In this document: one piece after another, positions 45,336 to 60,483 of the stretch
Layout: each line of letters opens with the position of its first letter
Numbering within the stretch: the stretch's first letter is position 1
Source: Sinonovacula constricta
Taxonomy: Eukaryota > Mollusca > Bivalvia > Cardiida > Solecurtidae
Length of the DNA stretch: 64,000 nucleotides
Reading direction: 5' to 3'
Assembly: GCA_007844125.1 (NCBI GenBank)
Contig: CM017572.1
Location: 30,838,900 to 30,902,899, forward strand
Program-made: the position numbers and the translations under genes
Notes under the pieces: model-generated
The model's database searches: none
Seen by the model: only the letters and a program-made list of their open reading frames with translations
Told to the model about the DNA's origin: nothing

Positions 45336-45494
45336 GGTTTTTACTTTACACTGTCTTCTATTCTCGCCAATTATTATCACCATCATCATAATCAACATTT
45401 GTTTTCTATTTGGTAGCTAGTATTCTGTTTTAAACGGTTCTGATCTTTTTCTGTCATTTATGATTCATCATAAACAAGAAAGAAGCCAGTTTGT

Positions 45495-45710
45495 AACCCC
45501 TCCGACTGAAAAGCCTCGCACCACCAAGGTTCAGCCCCATCCTAGATAAAGGACTTAATATGGGAAAGTCTTCCAGCTGACCTGTTGTGTACCAGTGGTT
45601 CTGCCCAGACATTTGTCTTGGGTCTTTCTCCACTTAAAATAGTTCTGGCGTTGCTAAAATGATCATAATTGGTCGCTGCAAAGTATTTCAAAATCGAAAA
45701 CAAAAATGAA
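45495..45710 (+). repeat. SINE family C tail, copy 2
   Basis: Counterpart of 8,385-8,575 ('GGACTTAATATGGGAAAGTC', 'CAGCTGACCTGTTGTGTACC'). Confidence 0.7.
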
Positions 45711-45874
45711 CCAATGTTGCAACGACTGAGCGATATCCCTAATGCAGTTGTTTGGTATTTTCAATGAAAATGAAGCTATTATAGTAGTATGGTACACTCT
45801 CTCTACAATGTGATACGTATTGTCAGTTTGTTTCTCATTTCGATACTTTATGGTACGATACATTTGGGGAAAAA

Positions 45875-46190
45875 CGGACATGGTAGCGCAATCGGTAGAG
45901 CGTCGGCTCCAGGTAAGGGAGCCCCCGGGTTTGATCACGGGCCGCGACATACCAAAGTCGTTAAAATGGTAGTGGTATAGCTCCCTTGCTAATGCTCAAG
46001 CAAATACATGTATAAGGGGAGTTACACGACTGGTTGGCCCAGTGTCAGGATAATGTGACTGGGTGTGGTATCATGCCAGGTGTCCACGGCATGCTATACA
46101 CAGTGAAGGCAGCCCTATATCTTCTTCACGTGAACACCGTCTCCTGAAATACTGTTTGTGGGACAATTAACCCAATAAACATAAACAAAC
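45875..46190 (+). repeat. SINE family A, copy 2
   Basis: Counterpart of 8,793-9,110; A box 'TAGCGCAATCGGTAGAGCG', B box altered (GGGTTTGATCACGGG). Shared position means insertion before duplication. Confidence 0.85.
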
Positions 46191-46499
46191 ATTTGGGAAA
46201 ATGAGACACTTAAGATTGCGTGTTTACTGTTAAGTGTGTAACTTTGCTGATGTAAATCTGCATTTGTGTTAATAAATAAACTAGTTAAACAACAGAAGAT
46301 TAACTTTGTTTATTGACAAAGCAGAAATCTGTTAGATAATAAAATCTAACAATCCACAGTAACAACATTGTAGTACATTTAATATTTTATTAATACTAAA
46401 ACAGAAAAAAACTAACAATGGAATTAGAGACACAGTCTCTTATATGACTACACAAAACGACATTTTATTTTAATATGATAAATGGCGGTATAATACAAA

Positions 46500-46795
46500 A
46501 CTTTATCAAAATATTATACCTACATAGCATACCTAAATATTATGCCAAAATGTTATACTTACTTAGCCTGCATAAATATTATACCTAAGTGTTATACCTA
46601 CATAGTATGCCTAAATATTACACCTAAATATTACACCTAAATATTATGCCGAAATATTATACCAAAAATTATGCCGAAATATTATACCTAAATATTATGC
46701 CGAAATATTATACCTAAATATAGTATGCTTAAATATTATACCTAAATATTATACCTAAAAATAATGCCTAAATATTATACCTAAATATTATACCG
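46500..46795 (+). repeat. 13-14-bp tandem array, copy 2
   Basis: About twenty units of CCTAAATATTATA, with a TATGCCGAAATATTATACC variant not seen in copy 1. Confidence 0.9.
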
Positions 46796-47029
46796 AACTG
46801 AATTTGGCCAACCTCATCTGATGCCTCAGATCATAACTGAGTATTGCGGTTTTTGATGCATTGCAGTGAATCAGCTGGCCCATATATCCTCTTTGAAAGC
46901 CTCTTGCCAAGCTTTTTTTTCGTAGTACATGTCTTACTCAGGAAAAGCATTGTCTTAGATTTGTTTCTCAATTCAGTCCTTTTTTCTGACAAAACAAACC
47001 AATTGTTTTATATTATTTTTTCCCATCAG

Positions 47030-47301
47030 CTGTGGATGACAGTATAGAGTACACAACTGACAGTGGTAAGGGACTGAGGATCGTCTCAACAGACGTCCCC
47101 CTAATTGGGCTGGGAACCATCCAGAATGCACCTTCACCATTTCCTGTTCCCTTGGCACCAATACAACAAGAGGAGATTACTGGGTTTGCCTACAACATGT
47201 ACAACAACATGTGGGATACCAATTATATCTTATGGTACCCTTACGTGAAAGGGGATGAGGATTTCAAAGCCAGGTTTCAGATTTATTTTGATTCCAATTA
47301 A
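47030..47301 (+). CDS. Copy 2 terminal exon E
   Basis: 272 nt, acceptor CCCATCAG|CT, stop TAA at 47,299-47,301. Only about five nucleotide differences from copy 1 (two change residues: Glu to Lys and Met to Val). Open and intact. Confidence 0.88.
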
Positions 47302-48949
47302 TAGCGAAGAATTCTTGTGCCTTGAATCTTGTGCCTATATAATTATAGAAGATTAATATAAAGATAATGTCCGACATTTTGTCGAATTCTTGCACACGTA
47401 ATAACATTTTACCCCTGTTCTCGGAAATGTGGGCGTAATTCCTGAACATATATATACTTCAGTGTAATTAAAGTATGTTATAACATTAACTAAATTGTTC
47501 GAAAGTACAAATCATGAAATATATCGCATTAAATGTCAGGTATTTACAAATCTATAAATAAGCACGATGCGATTTCCAGCTAAAAATAGACATCGATGTG
47601 AGAGATGACTTCTACGATCATGTAATGTGATATAAAAAGTAAGTTGACACGTGATTGTCTTAGTTTAAAATAGTTAACTGTGCTTGATTTGGATAGAAAA
47701 TACCTTTTTATAATGACAAGCGAGATGTTATGATTTACCTTTTGCATGGATGTAGGATGTCAATAAACATTTTGCAAGATCCTTTCAGGCAACAAAAATG
47801 TATGTGGTTGTTTTAATAAAACGTCTGGTCCAAACTGTCTGATACCACCTTTAAGGGAGATAATAAGCTACCATTGACATATGATGTATGTATTGAATTT
47901 TTAGCTGTTCATTTTATACTGCAATCATTATTTATGGAATATATCTATAAAACATTTCAAGTCAAGAATCCATTTAAAATGCTATTGTGCTTAATGTTTC
48001 CATTTTTCTTGTGATTTAATATAAAATAGTGATTTATCTTGTATGACTGTGTTTGTTTTATGTCTAAATGCAAACTACTGATTACACTTGTACTTATGTG
48101 TTTGTTTCTAAGGTTATATACAAAGAACTGAAATGTCTGGTGTGAGTGTTTTATAATTAAACGCAAAACTACAGATTGTTAGAACTAACTTTGCAAGTGT
48201 GTTAGATTGTCAAGGTTTGAGTGTGTTAGATAAAGCTGTCAAGGTTTGATTTAAATATGACACTGTAATAAATAAGGTCGATTAAACTTGACATTTTTGT
48301 TTCTTCCATTTGATGTTTTCAAATGCTTATAATTATTGTATGCATTGTGAAAATAAATTTATCTGTGATAAGAAATACATTCCTTGTTTGTAAAAAATAC
48401 CTTAAAGAAACCATTTTAATATCAATATCAAAGTAATTAAAAAATATAGTGGTATATTTCCCATACTAACTCTCAAGCATATATAAGGGTAGTTCCACGA
48501 CTGGTTGGCCCGGTGTCAGGATAATGTGACTGGGTGTGGTATCATGTCAGGTGTTCACGGCATGATATAAACGGTGAAGGCAGGACTATATCTTCAAGTA
48601 AACACCGTCTCCAGATAACTGCAATACTGTTGGTGGGACGATAAACCCAATAAACAAACAAATCAATTAAAATTAACAAAATATGATTTATCAATGTAAA
48701 TGCATTAACTAGCCTTTATTGTAAACATATGTTAACACATAATTTAAAAAAGAATATTCTTGTTACCTTTGTTCTGTGCCTTTTCGGAGTTTGGTATATG
48801 TTGCATTGCTCATAGGACTTTGTCATATATTCTTATTCATGATCACAACAATGTTAATTGTGCAGTGTGGCGGTCGTAAAAATCTCCCCGTGCATGTAAT
48901 CTATTTGTAATTTAATTCATCCTTTAAGGATTGTTACGTGTATTTCTTT

Positions 48950-49510
48950 TGATGGACATTGGACTTTGGTTCTTCAATTCCATCTTCACATTACCAGGAT
49001 GCTACAACCATTTATTTGTCTCTGGTCATATTTGTTCATGATTCAGAAATTTAATTTCTATTATAGTCAACCAATTCGGTGTAGTTTTTTAAATCGAAAT
49101 AATACCATATTCTTTTCTAAACACTATGTGGACAACATTTTTCAATGACGTCACTACTTTCGTCATAACTTATAGAAAATATCAGCGCTTGGACATTTTG
49201 TATTCAAATAGTTTTTCTTTTCATTGCTTGCATTTGAGAAACTCTTCAGGAAGTGCGAGGTTAGAGCTCTGTAAAACCGGTTTAAGCACCCCAGTCGGTC
49301 CATATTGCCGACTGACCGTTCCAAGGCGTTAACTGACGGGTTTGCTCTTTTCGTGAAATGACTCATCACAAATTTGTTCTTACTGTTCGCTTGGCTTGCA
49401 TGTGAAATACCTTTGTCTTTTCGGAGTTTGGTTTATGTTGCAATACTCATAGGACTTTTTCATATATTCTCATTGAATATTTTTTTACATACTGGTACTT
49501 CTTTATTTAA
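48950..49510 (+). repeat. R1 repeat, long form, copy 2
   Basis: Counterpart of 12,180-12,740, more than 95% alike by eye. Insertion is older than the duplication. Confidence 0.75.
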
Positions 49511-50516
49511 TTCTATTTAATGCTGCAATTAACATATTAAAGATTAATTTAAAAAAAATAATGTTGATGATTGTTTTACATTTGTCCATAAAATCATGCC
49601 ATGTCATATTTAGTGCCATTGTATTCGTACGAATATGTTGTCCATAATTTGTTTATGCATTTTTATGTGTGTTTACATTTTTTAGTTCTGCTTTAACTTA
49701 GTTTAAGTCTGGCAACAGCAGTGGAAAGAATGTTATTAATACAGAATTGAGAGGTAGTTTGATAAGAATGTGTGGGTTTAATTGAACATTCCAGACCTTA
49801 AAGATCGTATCCTACAATTTGCCTATATCAAATACATTAATATTTGCCATGTTTTGGGCCAATTTGGCCATTATTTCTGCATAAACTCATACTTATGTCT
49901 AAGTAAACACAATTTGAAATACCACATCAATCGTTAGACATTAAAAACCTTGAAAACATTGCTCCAAATGTTTGTTCTTTCCAAATCTATAAATTGGCAG
50001 AATTGGTATTTTTACTAAATCAAGATGTCAACGTTAGAGCAGATTAGCTGATTATTGATACAAAGTGATGTCAAAAGTGGGTGTCACATGTTTCTGGTTT
50101 TAAAATAGATACATCTGATTCTGAGTATTTTCATGCACAACCCCCGTAACAAATTTATGCAAATAACCGGAATGTGCGTTAACATTTGGTAAACCTTTTT
50201 TACTCACAAATTCATTCCAAGGAAAGAAAGACTGAAAAAGAATGAGCAGCAAATAGTGCTGATCTGTCAGCTCCCAGTTGGAGATGGCCAATCAGAATGT
50301 ACATTACTAACCTAAGCCTGAACAAGTTGTGTATAATATTCTAGGAGTAATATGATATTCCAGTTTCCTCTTCCACTCGTATTTTACATCCTCACGATGT
50401 TGAACATGGTATCTGACAGTTTGTAAAATTATTTTATTTTGTACCACCAAATAATTAAACAATCCTGCGAAATGATGTTAAATGATGTCCTACATCTTAA
50501 CCCTAAAACACGTGAC

Positions 50517-50517
<1 letters not shown>

Positions 50518-50580
<63 letters not shown>

Positions 50581-50630
50581 AGTGTGTGTTTGTGTGTGTG
50601 AGAGTTTGTGTGTGTGGGCGCGCGTGTGTG
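50518..50630 (+). repeat. (TG)n microsatellite, copy 2
   Basis: About twenty-nine perfect TG units, then imperfect ones with GCGCGCG; homologue of 13,757-13,892. Confidence 0.98.
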
Positions 50631-51127
50631 TTAAAAATAAAGAAAGATAAGGACTTTGTCATGTATGTTTGGTGCTGTGCAATCAGATTTGACAATCGGC
50701 AAAATGACATTATGAACATGTCATTTCTGAAATATCCCAGTCCAGAAAAACAACAACAACAGATGTATGCAATTGTTCAGGGTCAGTAGAATATGTAAGT
50801 ATGTTTAAAATGTGTTTTTCTTGCGATTAAATGCAAAATACTGATTATGATTAATGTTTTTGTTTTTATGGTTACATATAAAATACTTAAATATTTTGTA
50901 TGGATGTTAATTTATGATTAAATGTGACATACTGATGATGATTAATGTGTTTGTTTCTATGGCTACATATAAAATACTTAAATATTTTGTATGGATGTTT
51001 ATTTTATGATTAAATGTAAAATACTGATGATGACTAATGTGTTTGTTTCTATGGTTACATATAAAATATTGCAATATCTGTTTATCTAATATTTTCAATA
51101 CAAAATACAGATTCTTAGAGCAAGAGT

Positions 51128-51330
51128 GTGTGGGCACCCATGGCATAATGGTAGAGTCGCATGTAAGTAACTCCTCACTGCTTAACCTGTCATTGTGGGG
51201 TTTCGAATCCCATCCAGGGCGATTGACTTAATACGGGAAAGTCTTCCAACTGACCACTACAAATAGCTGGTCATCACTAAAATGATAATAAATGGGCGTT
51301 GCAATGTATTTCAGAAACAAAATCAAAACA
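51128..51330 (+). repeat. SINE family C, copy 2
   Basis: Counterpart of 14,304-14,505; B box 'GTTTCGAATCCC' is better preserved here. Confidence 0.8.
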
Positions 51331-51690
51331 AGTGTGTAATATTTAGCTCATATAATTCAAGGTTTGATTTAAATAAGACACTGTTATAATTATAGCATAT
51401 AACGTAGACTACACTTTACAGATTAGGTTTTTCCATTGAAAGTTGTTATCCGACAGTTTGTCTTCATCAAACACACGTAAAGCTGGATTTGAGGAATTGG
51501 GACGAAGTTCTTAAAAATGTCAACCCTAAGTATAACAAAAGACGGGTTTGAACACTGTCTTAATTGTAAGACAATAGATATCGTGAACTTAATCACTCAA
51601 CATGCCCATTCTTTCTAAAAATATGAATAAGCGCGATTGTGATTTCAACTAAAATAGATATCGACGTCAGAGCGGATTAACCGAATTATT

Positions 51691-52765
51691 ATATGAAGTT
51701 TCGGGTCACATGGTTTTCTTAGTTAAAAAATAGCTAACTGTGCAGCGCGACTTAGATAGGAAATACCTATTTGTCATGACGAGCTGTGTGTTATACTTCA
51801 CTTTTCACATAGATGTAGGAAATCAATAATTATCATTTTGCGAGATCTTTTTAGGCAACAGTATATTTTAGTCTTTAAGGCAATAAAACCTTGTCCAAAC
51901 TGTCGGATGCCACCTATAATAGTACTCAGGTAATTACAAACTGGGCCAATGGACATAAAATAACCCGGAAAATTACATCAACTCTTTGGTCAGGTTGTCA
52001 AACCTTCGGCCCTCAATTCTGAGGTCCCAACGTCTTAGCACTAAGCTTGGTACATTTATTAATAACCCAGACGTATTGTTAGTCATATTCTTACATTGAT
52101 ATGCCATGGTGCCTAGGCATAATGCTGGAAATTCAGCAGCAAATAGTGCAGATCTTTTTTAAACAGCTGCCTCAATCGGAACTCCTCGGGTAATTCCGTC
52201 CAATCATCCCTCGGATGTATTTGGTGCAATGATACTTACAGAATCATGATCGTTTTGTTCGCCGGAAGAAGAATACGCCATAAACTAGTTCTTCAAAAGC
52301 GATAGGTGTAGTGTATAATATTATTTTATCCTATAAACTTTCATTTATCAATTTAACTGTTCACATATCGTTACAAGTGTTACTGGATTATCATTAGAGA
52401 TAACAAAATATTTAACATCGTTGTTTTGATGACGTCATAGGCACCGACATGTTTATTTTCGCGAGATTTTCCCGTCATACAGATGATTCGTGAATTATCC
52501 GAGGCGTTCCGATTGACAGCTACCAGTTTAGCCCCCAGCTAAAGGGGCCAGATCATCTGAATCTACAATATTTTCCAAAGGTATATATTCTTGTTTAGCG
52601 AGCCTAGTCTTAACCAATAGAATGGGTTATAGCAGGATTAAAATGAATAACAAAATCTCTTGGTTACTTTATGTCTCAAGATGATAAATACAACATTCAT
52701 GTGCATCTATTTTCAAATAAATTTAAAAGTAATAAATTAAATGAGTATACGCTCAATATCAAATT
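51691..52765. other. Intergenic, no counterpart in copy 1
   Basis: 51,720-51,910 is another diverged member of the block seen at 10,870-11,090 and 47,660-47,860. From 51,950 to 52,765 I see nothing recognisable apart from a GATGACGTCATAGG box near 52,430. Confidence 0.5.
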
Positions 52766-52767
52766 GT

Positions 52768-53007
<240 letters not shown>

Positions 53008-53605
53008 ATATTATACCGAATCTAAATCATTTAATCCCTTTTGTTGCTGTCATTTTTACTATAATTTGCTTTCAAATAATAATTTTATTTGTTCAGTGCG
53101 TGAAATATCTCAAACCCTAGTCGGATTTTATTTTTTATTATTTTCAAGCGATGATGCAAAAACCATGCTCTTCTTTTAATATTCCATTTTTGATAATCAA
53201 ATTAAATATTAAATGTTATTAGGCAAAAGACCCGGACTTTAAGAATTTCGTTCGTGTAGGTTTCATATGAAGAATAGTGGCCTTTTTCTGCTAGATATGT
53301 TCGGAAGAGCTTTACCGAGTGTTTTGTTGCGGCTTTGGTGTTTTTTTAATCCTTAGATTCGCTGAGTTTCAGTAAATCTGTCTCCGATAAAGAGGCGAAT
53401 CGCTTAGCCATTTTGACAGTTTGACAATATCGTCTGTTTGTGATGTCGTGAAATTCGCACGTCGTGAAAGTCGCGTTTAAACAGTCAAACAAACTGGATG
53501 ACGTCATAAACAGTCAATATAATAATTATGGACCGGGTAGCCGGTCAATATGCGATTTATGGACTGGATGACGTCATATTAAATATAGAAGGGCGTATGA
53601 AATTG
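53008..53605. other. Intergenic
   Basis: No gene seen. 'CTGGATGACGTCAT' occurs at about 53,492 and 53,560, part of a short direct repeat around 'GTCAATATAATAATTATGG'. Confidence 0.4.
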
Positions 53606-53608
53606 AGG

Positions 53609-55100
<1,492 letters not shown>

Positions 55101-55104
55101 AAGA

Positions 55105-55990
55105 TATATACACATTGCTGTTATTGAGTTATTATGACTATACATTAACGTCATTGAGTTATTATGCCCTATACATTACTGTCAATGAGTTATTTTGACC
55201 TATACATTATTGTCATTGAGATATTATGACCTATACATTACTGTCATTGAGTTAATATGACCTATACTTTTTCTGTCATGACGTTATTATGCCGTATTCA
55301 TTGCTGTCATGAAGTAATTATGCCCTCTACATTGCTATCATGACGTTATTATGCCCTAGGCATTGCTGTCATGACGTAATTATGCCCTTTACATTGCTGC
55401 TATGACGTTATCATGCCCTAGGCATTGCTGTCATGACGTTATCAGGCCCTTTAAATTGCTGCCTTGACGTTAACATGCTCTATACATTGATGTCATGACG
55501 TTATTATGCCATTTAAATTGCTGTCATGACGTCAACATGCCCTATACATTGCTGTCATGACGTTATTATGCCCTTTAAATTGCAGTCATGGCGTCAACAT
55601 GCCCTATACATTGCTGTCATGACGTTAATATGCCCTTTAAATTGCTGTCATGACGTTAACATGTCCTATACATTGCTGTCATGACGTTATTATGCCCTTT
55701 AAATTGCTGTCATGACGTCAACATGCCCTATACATTGCTGTCATGACGTTGTTATGCCATACACATTGCTGCCGTGACGTTATCATGACATATTCATTGC
55801 TGCAATGTCGTTATTATGCCATACACATTGCTGCCATAACGTTTTATGCCTTATATATTGCTGCCATGACGTTATTATGCCATACACCTTGCTGCCATGA
55901 CGTTATTATGCCATACACATTGCTGTCATAAAGTTCTATGCCTTAAATATTGCTGCCATGACGTTATTATGCCATACACCTTGCTTCCAT
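55105..55990 (+). repeat. Satellite S1 array, left part (~30-bp unit)
   Basis: About twenty-nine units like TGCTGTCATGACGTTATTATGCCCTATACAT. Most units carry the palindrome TGACGTCA or TGACGTTA. The same satellite resumes at 59,155. Units in the middle alternate between 'CTATACATTGC' and 'CTTTAAATTGC' forms, giving a two-unit (~62-bp) higher-order period. Confidence 0.93.
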
Positions 55991-58940
55991 GCCGTGGTCT
56001 CGTGTATGTAATTATAGTTATTACATATATATTGTTATCATCCACATGCACTATAGAAACAGAGCTGTAAGAGTTTCATAAAAACAACAAGAAAGATCAA
56101 GAAAAAACATTTCCAATAAGATTATTTATTAAGTATTTTATTTACTTTTAATAGAAGAAATGAAGAAATTAAAAGCAGGTATTTGAAGTACTATTAAATA
56201 TTTATCAATATATATTTAATCTTATTAAATATAGGGAAAGGCCCGTGTCCCTCCGAGGTACTCTCTGGCGTTAATATTATGATGCGGGAGAGTAGATTTG
56301 GCAATATTCCCCATTATATGCCTCAGCTGTCCGACGAACCCCGTGCGGCGCCCCGCGCCTGATCAGAATCTACAGGCCGACAGCACGGTAAAACTAGCCT
56401 CTAAACCATATAACATAGTGTTGAGTTAACTTAACACCTTCATATATTCTAATAATAATCGTGGTGTACCTATCATAAAGCATGAAAATAATGATTAATA
56501 TGTATATGATAAATTATTAAGTATAATTTATGGTATGTTAATTGCCCTGAGATATTTCGAGGATAAACAACTTCCTTTCTCGATGTTTCGCCATTTTGCA
56601 CAGGCCATGTGTTGCCGAGCTGGATTAAATTCTTTTTAAAACACATGTAGATTGTTCTAACCGTGTTTGGGGATTTCGCACGGATTTAGCGTGTGGTCTT
56701 TTACTACGACCAGGTGCCTTTTTATGAATGGAAGTTAAGTGTCTTAGTTTTTACAGATTACGTATGGTCATTTTAACGACCTTCACCTTTTCCACCCCAC
56801 ATCTCACGCTATTCGTGGAGGATGCAGGTAAGTAGCGTTTATTCTATTAAGTTGTTTACTTTGAAAATAACATAACATATATATATAACATAGGTACATT
56901 AATACAAGAGATAAAATAACTAACTCATATTATCTTAGCAATAATATATATTTTGATTGATTTATTATTTGTAGGATAAAAGCTTTGCTCCTTGTTCAGG
57001 TTGGAGTACTTATTTCTAATTGACACAAATTTCAATTTATTATAAATAATTAAACAGCATGTTATAACAGTATTATAGTAAAATATATAATCCCCTTATT
57101 TTAGTTATGCTCATCAATAATAGACAATACATATTTTATTGGGTTGTAAAAGGATTTCTGACTAAATGCTTCCTGGGTAGAACCAGCGTCATATTTTTTT
57201 AAATTGTGAGATTTTTCACATGAACGGGATATTTGGCTAATTTATTTAGTCCATGGCTCGCTCTAAAGATCTTAAAATGTATTTTCAGAAATATATGATA
57301 CATAAGACAGAATAGACGCGTTAATACGTGGTCTTTGTTTTTATTATACCATTTATTATCTTTTTCCTGTCTGTGTACACCTTGGAGCAGAGTAGAAGAG
57401 TTTTATAACAGATAAAGGCAACACGATAGGGAGTAAAAGGAAGCATAGCTGAGACTTTAACCATATTTGACAATTGCATAAAGCAGCTTTAGTCATCGGC
57501 CCTGAGAAGGAAGTATTTTAAGGGATGGTGCTTTCTGTGTGGTAATTTAGTTTTACATTGGGTATCTATGTTTCCGTATTGTTGAGATTAGTTGCCATGG
57601 GCTAAATTATGACAGTCATTTTCCATACAGTTTCAAAGGGCTTAGGCACCTGGTAATCATCGGACAGTGAACCAGGTTGTTCAATGGATCCATGAAGAGG
57701 TTAACTTAACCAGGGTCCCTAGCATCCCTCCTTATCATGCTGCATCGATTTTTGTGTCCCCCTCTGCGGGATGTGGTTTGAATTTTTAGGTTCACAACAC
57801 GAAAGTATATACACACTTTGTGGCCTATCAGGCCGTACCAACTTCCCACAGCCCTGAATCTACATGGTATAGGTACATGGCCGAGGGCTGATTCTGGTAA
57901 GCCGGGCATTAATTTATGGTTCTAAAATACATAGGTACAGCGTGCCTATCAGGCCCCACCAACTCCACCCATCAGCTGGGTCATGGGTCGATCCGGGCAA
58001 CCATATGATGTTTGATGTATCATTAATTAAATGAGTATATAGTTTTCCTACCAGGACCACCACTAATGCAGATTATGACAAATAAAACCATTTTTAAGGT
58101 GGATTCCGGTAAATCAAGGTGGATTCTGGTAAGTCGTGTCACCCCCTACCAACTTCCAGGGGCCCCGCCGGGCAACCATATGATGTTTGATTTATTAATA
58201 ATTACATTACTATATAGTTTCCCCATCAGGACCTACCAACTTCCACGGGCTAAGTCCCCACCTGCTGGTTGGAGCCAGGTCCGTGCCTAATCCGTGTAAG
58301 CCAGGTTAACTATTTACATTTGCACATCACGCACAAGGGGTTCTACAATTTAAAATGTAGTTTGGTAAAGATGGGTTTTCCACTGTAGCCCTTATTGGAT
58401 GAACCAGCACTTTATATTTGTGTTATTAATGAAAGAGGGCTGGTTCCTCAGTTCGATTCTGAGAGGGGCTGGTGAAATATCCTTTTTATACTGAAGTTAT
58501 ATTAATATAAGTTTCTTTAATAGCATCATATTGGGTATTTTAATTAGAATTTTTATGTTTAAAGATATCATTCTATCATATAATAGAATATTTGATTATA
58601 TGATGAGGCATGTTCGAGAGGTGAATGGACATTGTTGGGGATTTTTTTTCTATATTTTAGTTGACATCTGGGTGTTGTGAATAAATTCACCCAGAGCCTT
58701 AAATATGATTTTTTTTTTCTGATTTTTGGCAGGTAGATGATATTTTCTTTATCAAGTGTTAAATTTTCCGAAAAACAAAGTTTTTTACTAATTTTATCTC
58801 CCTCCTGTGATCCTCTCCACCCTTGTAGTAGCAGGTGTCCATCGTCACTCCTAACCCTGCATGTGGAGCTGTTCGGAGGAAGGTTTAGTATATATTGTCC
58901 TTTATTGCCAGGTAGAAGAGTTGTGCCCAATCTTAGTCTA
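55991..58940. other. DNA interrupting satellite S1
   Basis: AT-rich with GC-rich blocks. 57,820-58,320 has three to four irregular ~130-bp units with 'ATCAGGCC..CCAACTTCCAC', 'CCGGGCAACCATATGATGTTTG' and 'AGTATATAGTTT'. A 71-bp open segment at 56,757-56,827 has good splice-like borders, but no family resemblance. No gene called. Confidence 0.45.
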
Positions 58941-58954
58941 GTTATGCATCGTTC

Positions 58955-59155
58955 AATCCGAAAGTGTGAGTGGCGGTTCGCGGAATGGGAGGTCGCAGGT
59001 TCAAACCCCGGCCGGGTCAAACCAAAGACTTTAAAGTTGGTAGCAGTGGCTTCCCTCTAAACGCTTAGGGCTAAGGGGACAGCATTGTCGCTGTCAGTAT
59101 AATAGACCAGCCGGGTTCAGTCCCTGGGCACCTCATAAGTGCCCCTGTGCTACAT
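58955..59155 (+). repeat. SINE family D, at satellite junction
   Basis: 'GAGGTCGCAGGTTCAAACCC' B box, 'AAACCAAAGACTTTAAAGTTGG', 'CGCTTAGGGCTAAGGGGACA' and 'GGGTTCAGTCCCTGGGCACC'. Relative of 22,200-22,425. It ends where satellite S1 resumes. Confidence 0.7.
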
Positions 59156-59616
59156 GTATGCCCTGTACGTTGCTGTCATGATGTTATTATGCCCTATTCA
59201 TTGCTGCCATGACGTAAGTATGCCCTATACATTGCTGCCATGACGTTGTTATGCGCTGTACAAAGCTGTTATGACGTTATTATGTCCTATACATTGCTGT
59301 CATGACGTTATGCCCTATTCATTATGATGGCATTATGCCATACACATTGCTGCCATGAATTTATTGTGCCACACCCGTTGCTGCCATGACGGTATTATTG
59401 CATATAACATTGCTGCCATGACGTTGCTATTCCATACACGGTGCAGCCATGACTTTGCAATGCCATACACATTGCTACCATGACTTGATTATGCCCTATA
59501 CATTCCTGCCATTACGTTATTATGCCATATACATTGCTGCCATGATTTTATAACACCATATTCATTGGTGTCGTGACGTTATTATGCCATACACATTGCT
59601 GCCATGAATATATTAT
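59156..59616 (+). repeat. Satellite S1 array, right part
   Basis: About fifteen units like 'TGCTGCCATGACGTTATTATGCCATACACAT'. More diverged than the left part and without the alternating pattern. Ends abruptly at the CAGGGCTCCC end of the next element. Confidence 0.9.
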
Positions 59617-60483
59617 CAGGGCTCCCGCTGCCATGCGTTATGGCGCACGATTTTTTAGGCATTCTTTTTTTGTGAATCGCTAAGCGGCGAAGACTGGTAA
59701 CCATTTCTACGTGTACTGTGATTCGCTAGCAAGGAGAAACTCGATAGCCAGTCAAGCTTGCACGGCGGCCTTCACCTTGAGGGCATTGTTGTGTTGACAG
59801 GTTGTGTACATAACTGCTGAATAAACATCGCCTCAGGGGAGGATTAGTGTAATTTGCGAGATGATAATAAAGCAGCCAGCCGAATGTTTGTTGCGATTAT
59901 TAATTGGACAGTACCGGATTGTCGATTAATAATAATTAATGATACAATTAGATACATAATTACGAGGTGAGCAGACATCAGCCGAAAGTGTGTTTGTGAT
60001 CAATTTGATTTCAACCTTTCTTTTAAAAGGTGGGCTGCACACAAGACTTGAAGGATCCTGCAGTAAATGTGAAAGGGACACTGTAGCTCTGCATACAATG
60101 TACAAACTGTAAATTATAAACCGTGACTATTGCTTTTATTGTAACTGCATATAATGGCTATGTTAAAGTATGATATTGCGTAAAGGCGAAATAGACATAC
60201 TAAATGTATATAAAATATACAAATGAAATGTTTATATAAAAAAAAAACGTAAAAAAAAAGTTCACGTTTTTACATTCTCAATTCAATAACACTACAAAAA
60301 GTATATTAAAATAAAAAGAATTGCATGTTAACAAACATACATAAACATACTACAAAAATAGCATTAAATTGACGCGTAAATTTGGCTTATAAAAATGGCT
60401 CATGAAATAAAAAAGTGGGCTCATAATTTTCAAATTTGGCTCATTGGTTGGCTCGGACCAAAAAAAACCCAGGGGGAGCCCTG
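59617..60483. mobile_element. hAT-like non-autonomous DNA element
   Basis: Left end CAGGGCTCCCGCTG and right end CCCAGGGGGAGCCCTG are inverted (CAGGGCTCCC plus partial extension). The CAGGG terminus is typical of hAT-type transposons. The interior has the GC-rich 'GAATCGCTAAGCGGCG' and 'GATTCGCTAGCAAGG' motifs and an AT-rich right half, but no transposase. No 8-bp target duplication is visible, because satellite S1 lies on one side and satellite S2 on the other. Confidence 0.6.

Larger units (their letters stand above)
47302..51690. other. 3' flank of copy 2
   Basis: Matches 10,441-14,880 in order: SINE A body (48,487-48,662), R1 (48,950-49,510), (TG)n (50,518-50,630) and SINE C (51,128-51,330). 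No gene. 47,513-47,524 is the empty site of the 55-bp SINE insertion. Confidence 0.65.

Noticed and set aside
56757..56827. Possible 71-bp exon (TTTTTACAG| ... GATGCAG|GTAAGT)
   Set aside because: Both borders match splice consensus and the inside is open, but no family resemblance and no partner exons are seen; kept only as a note.
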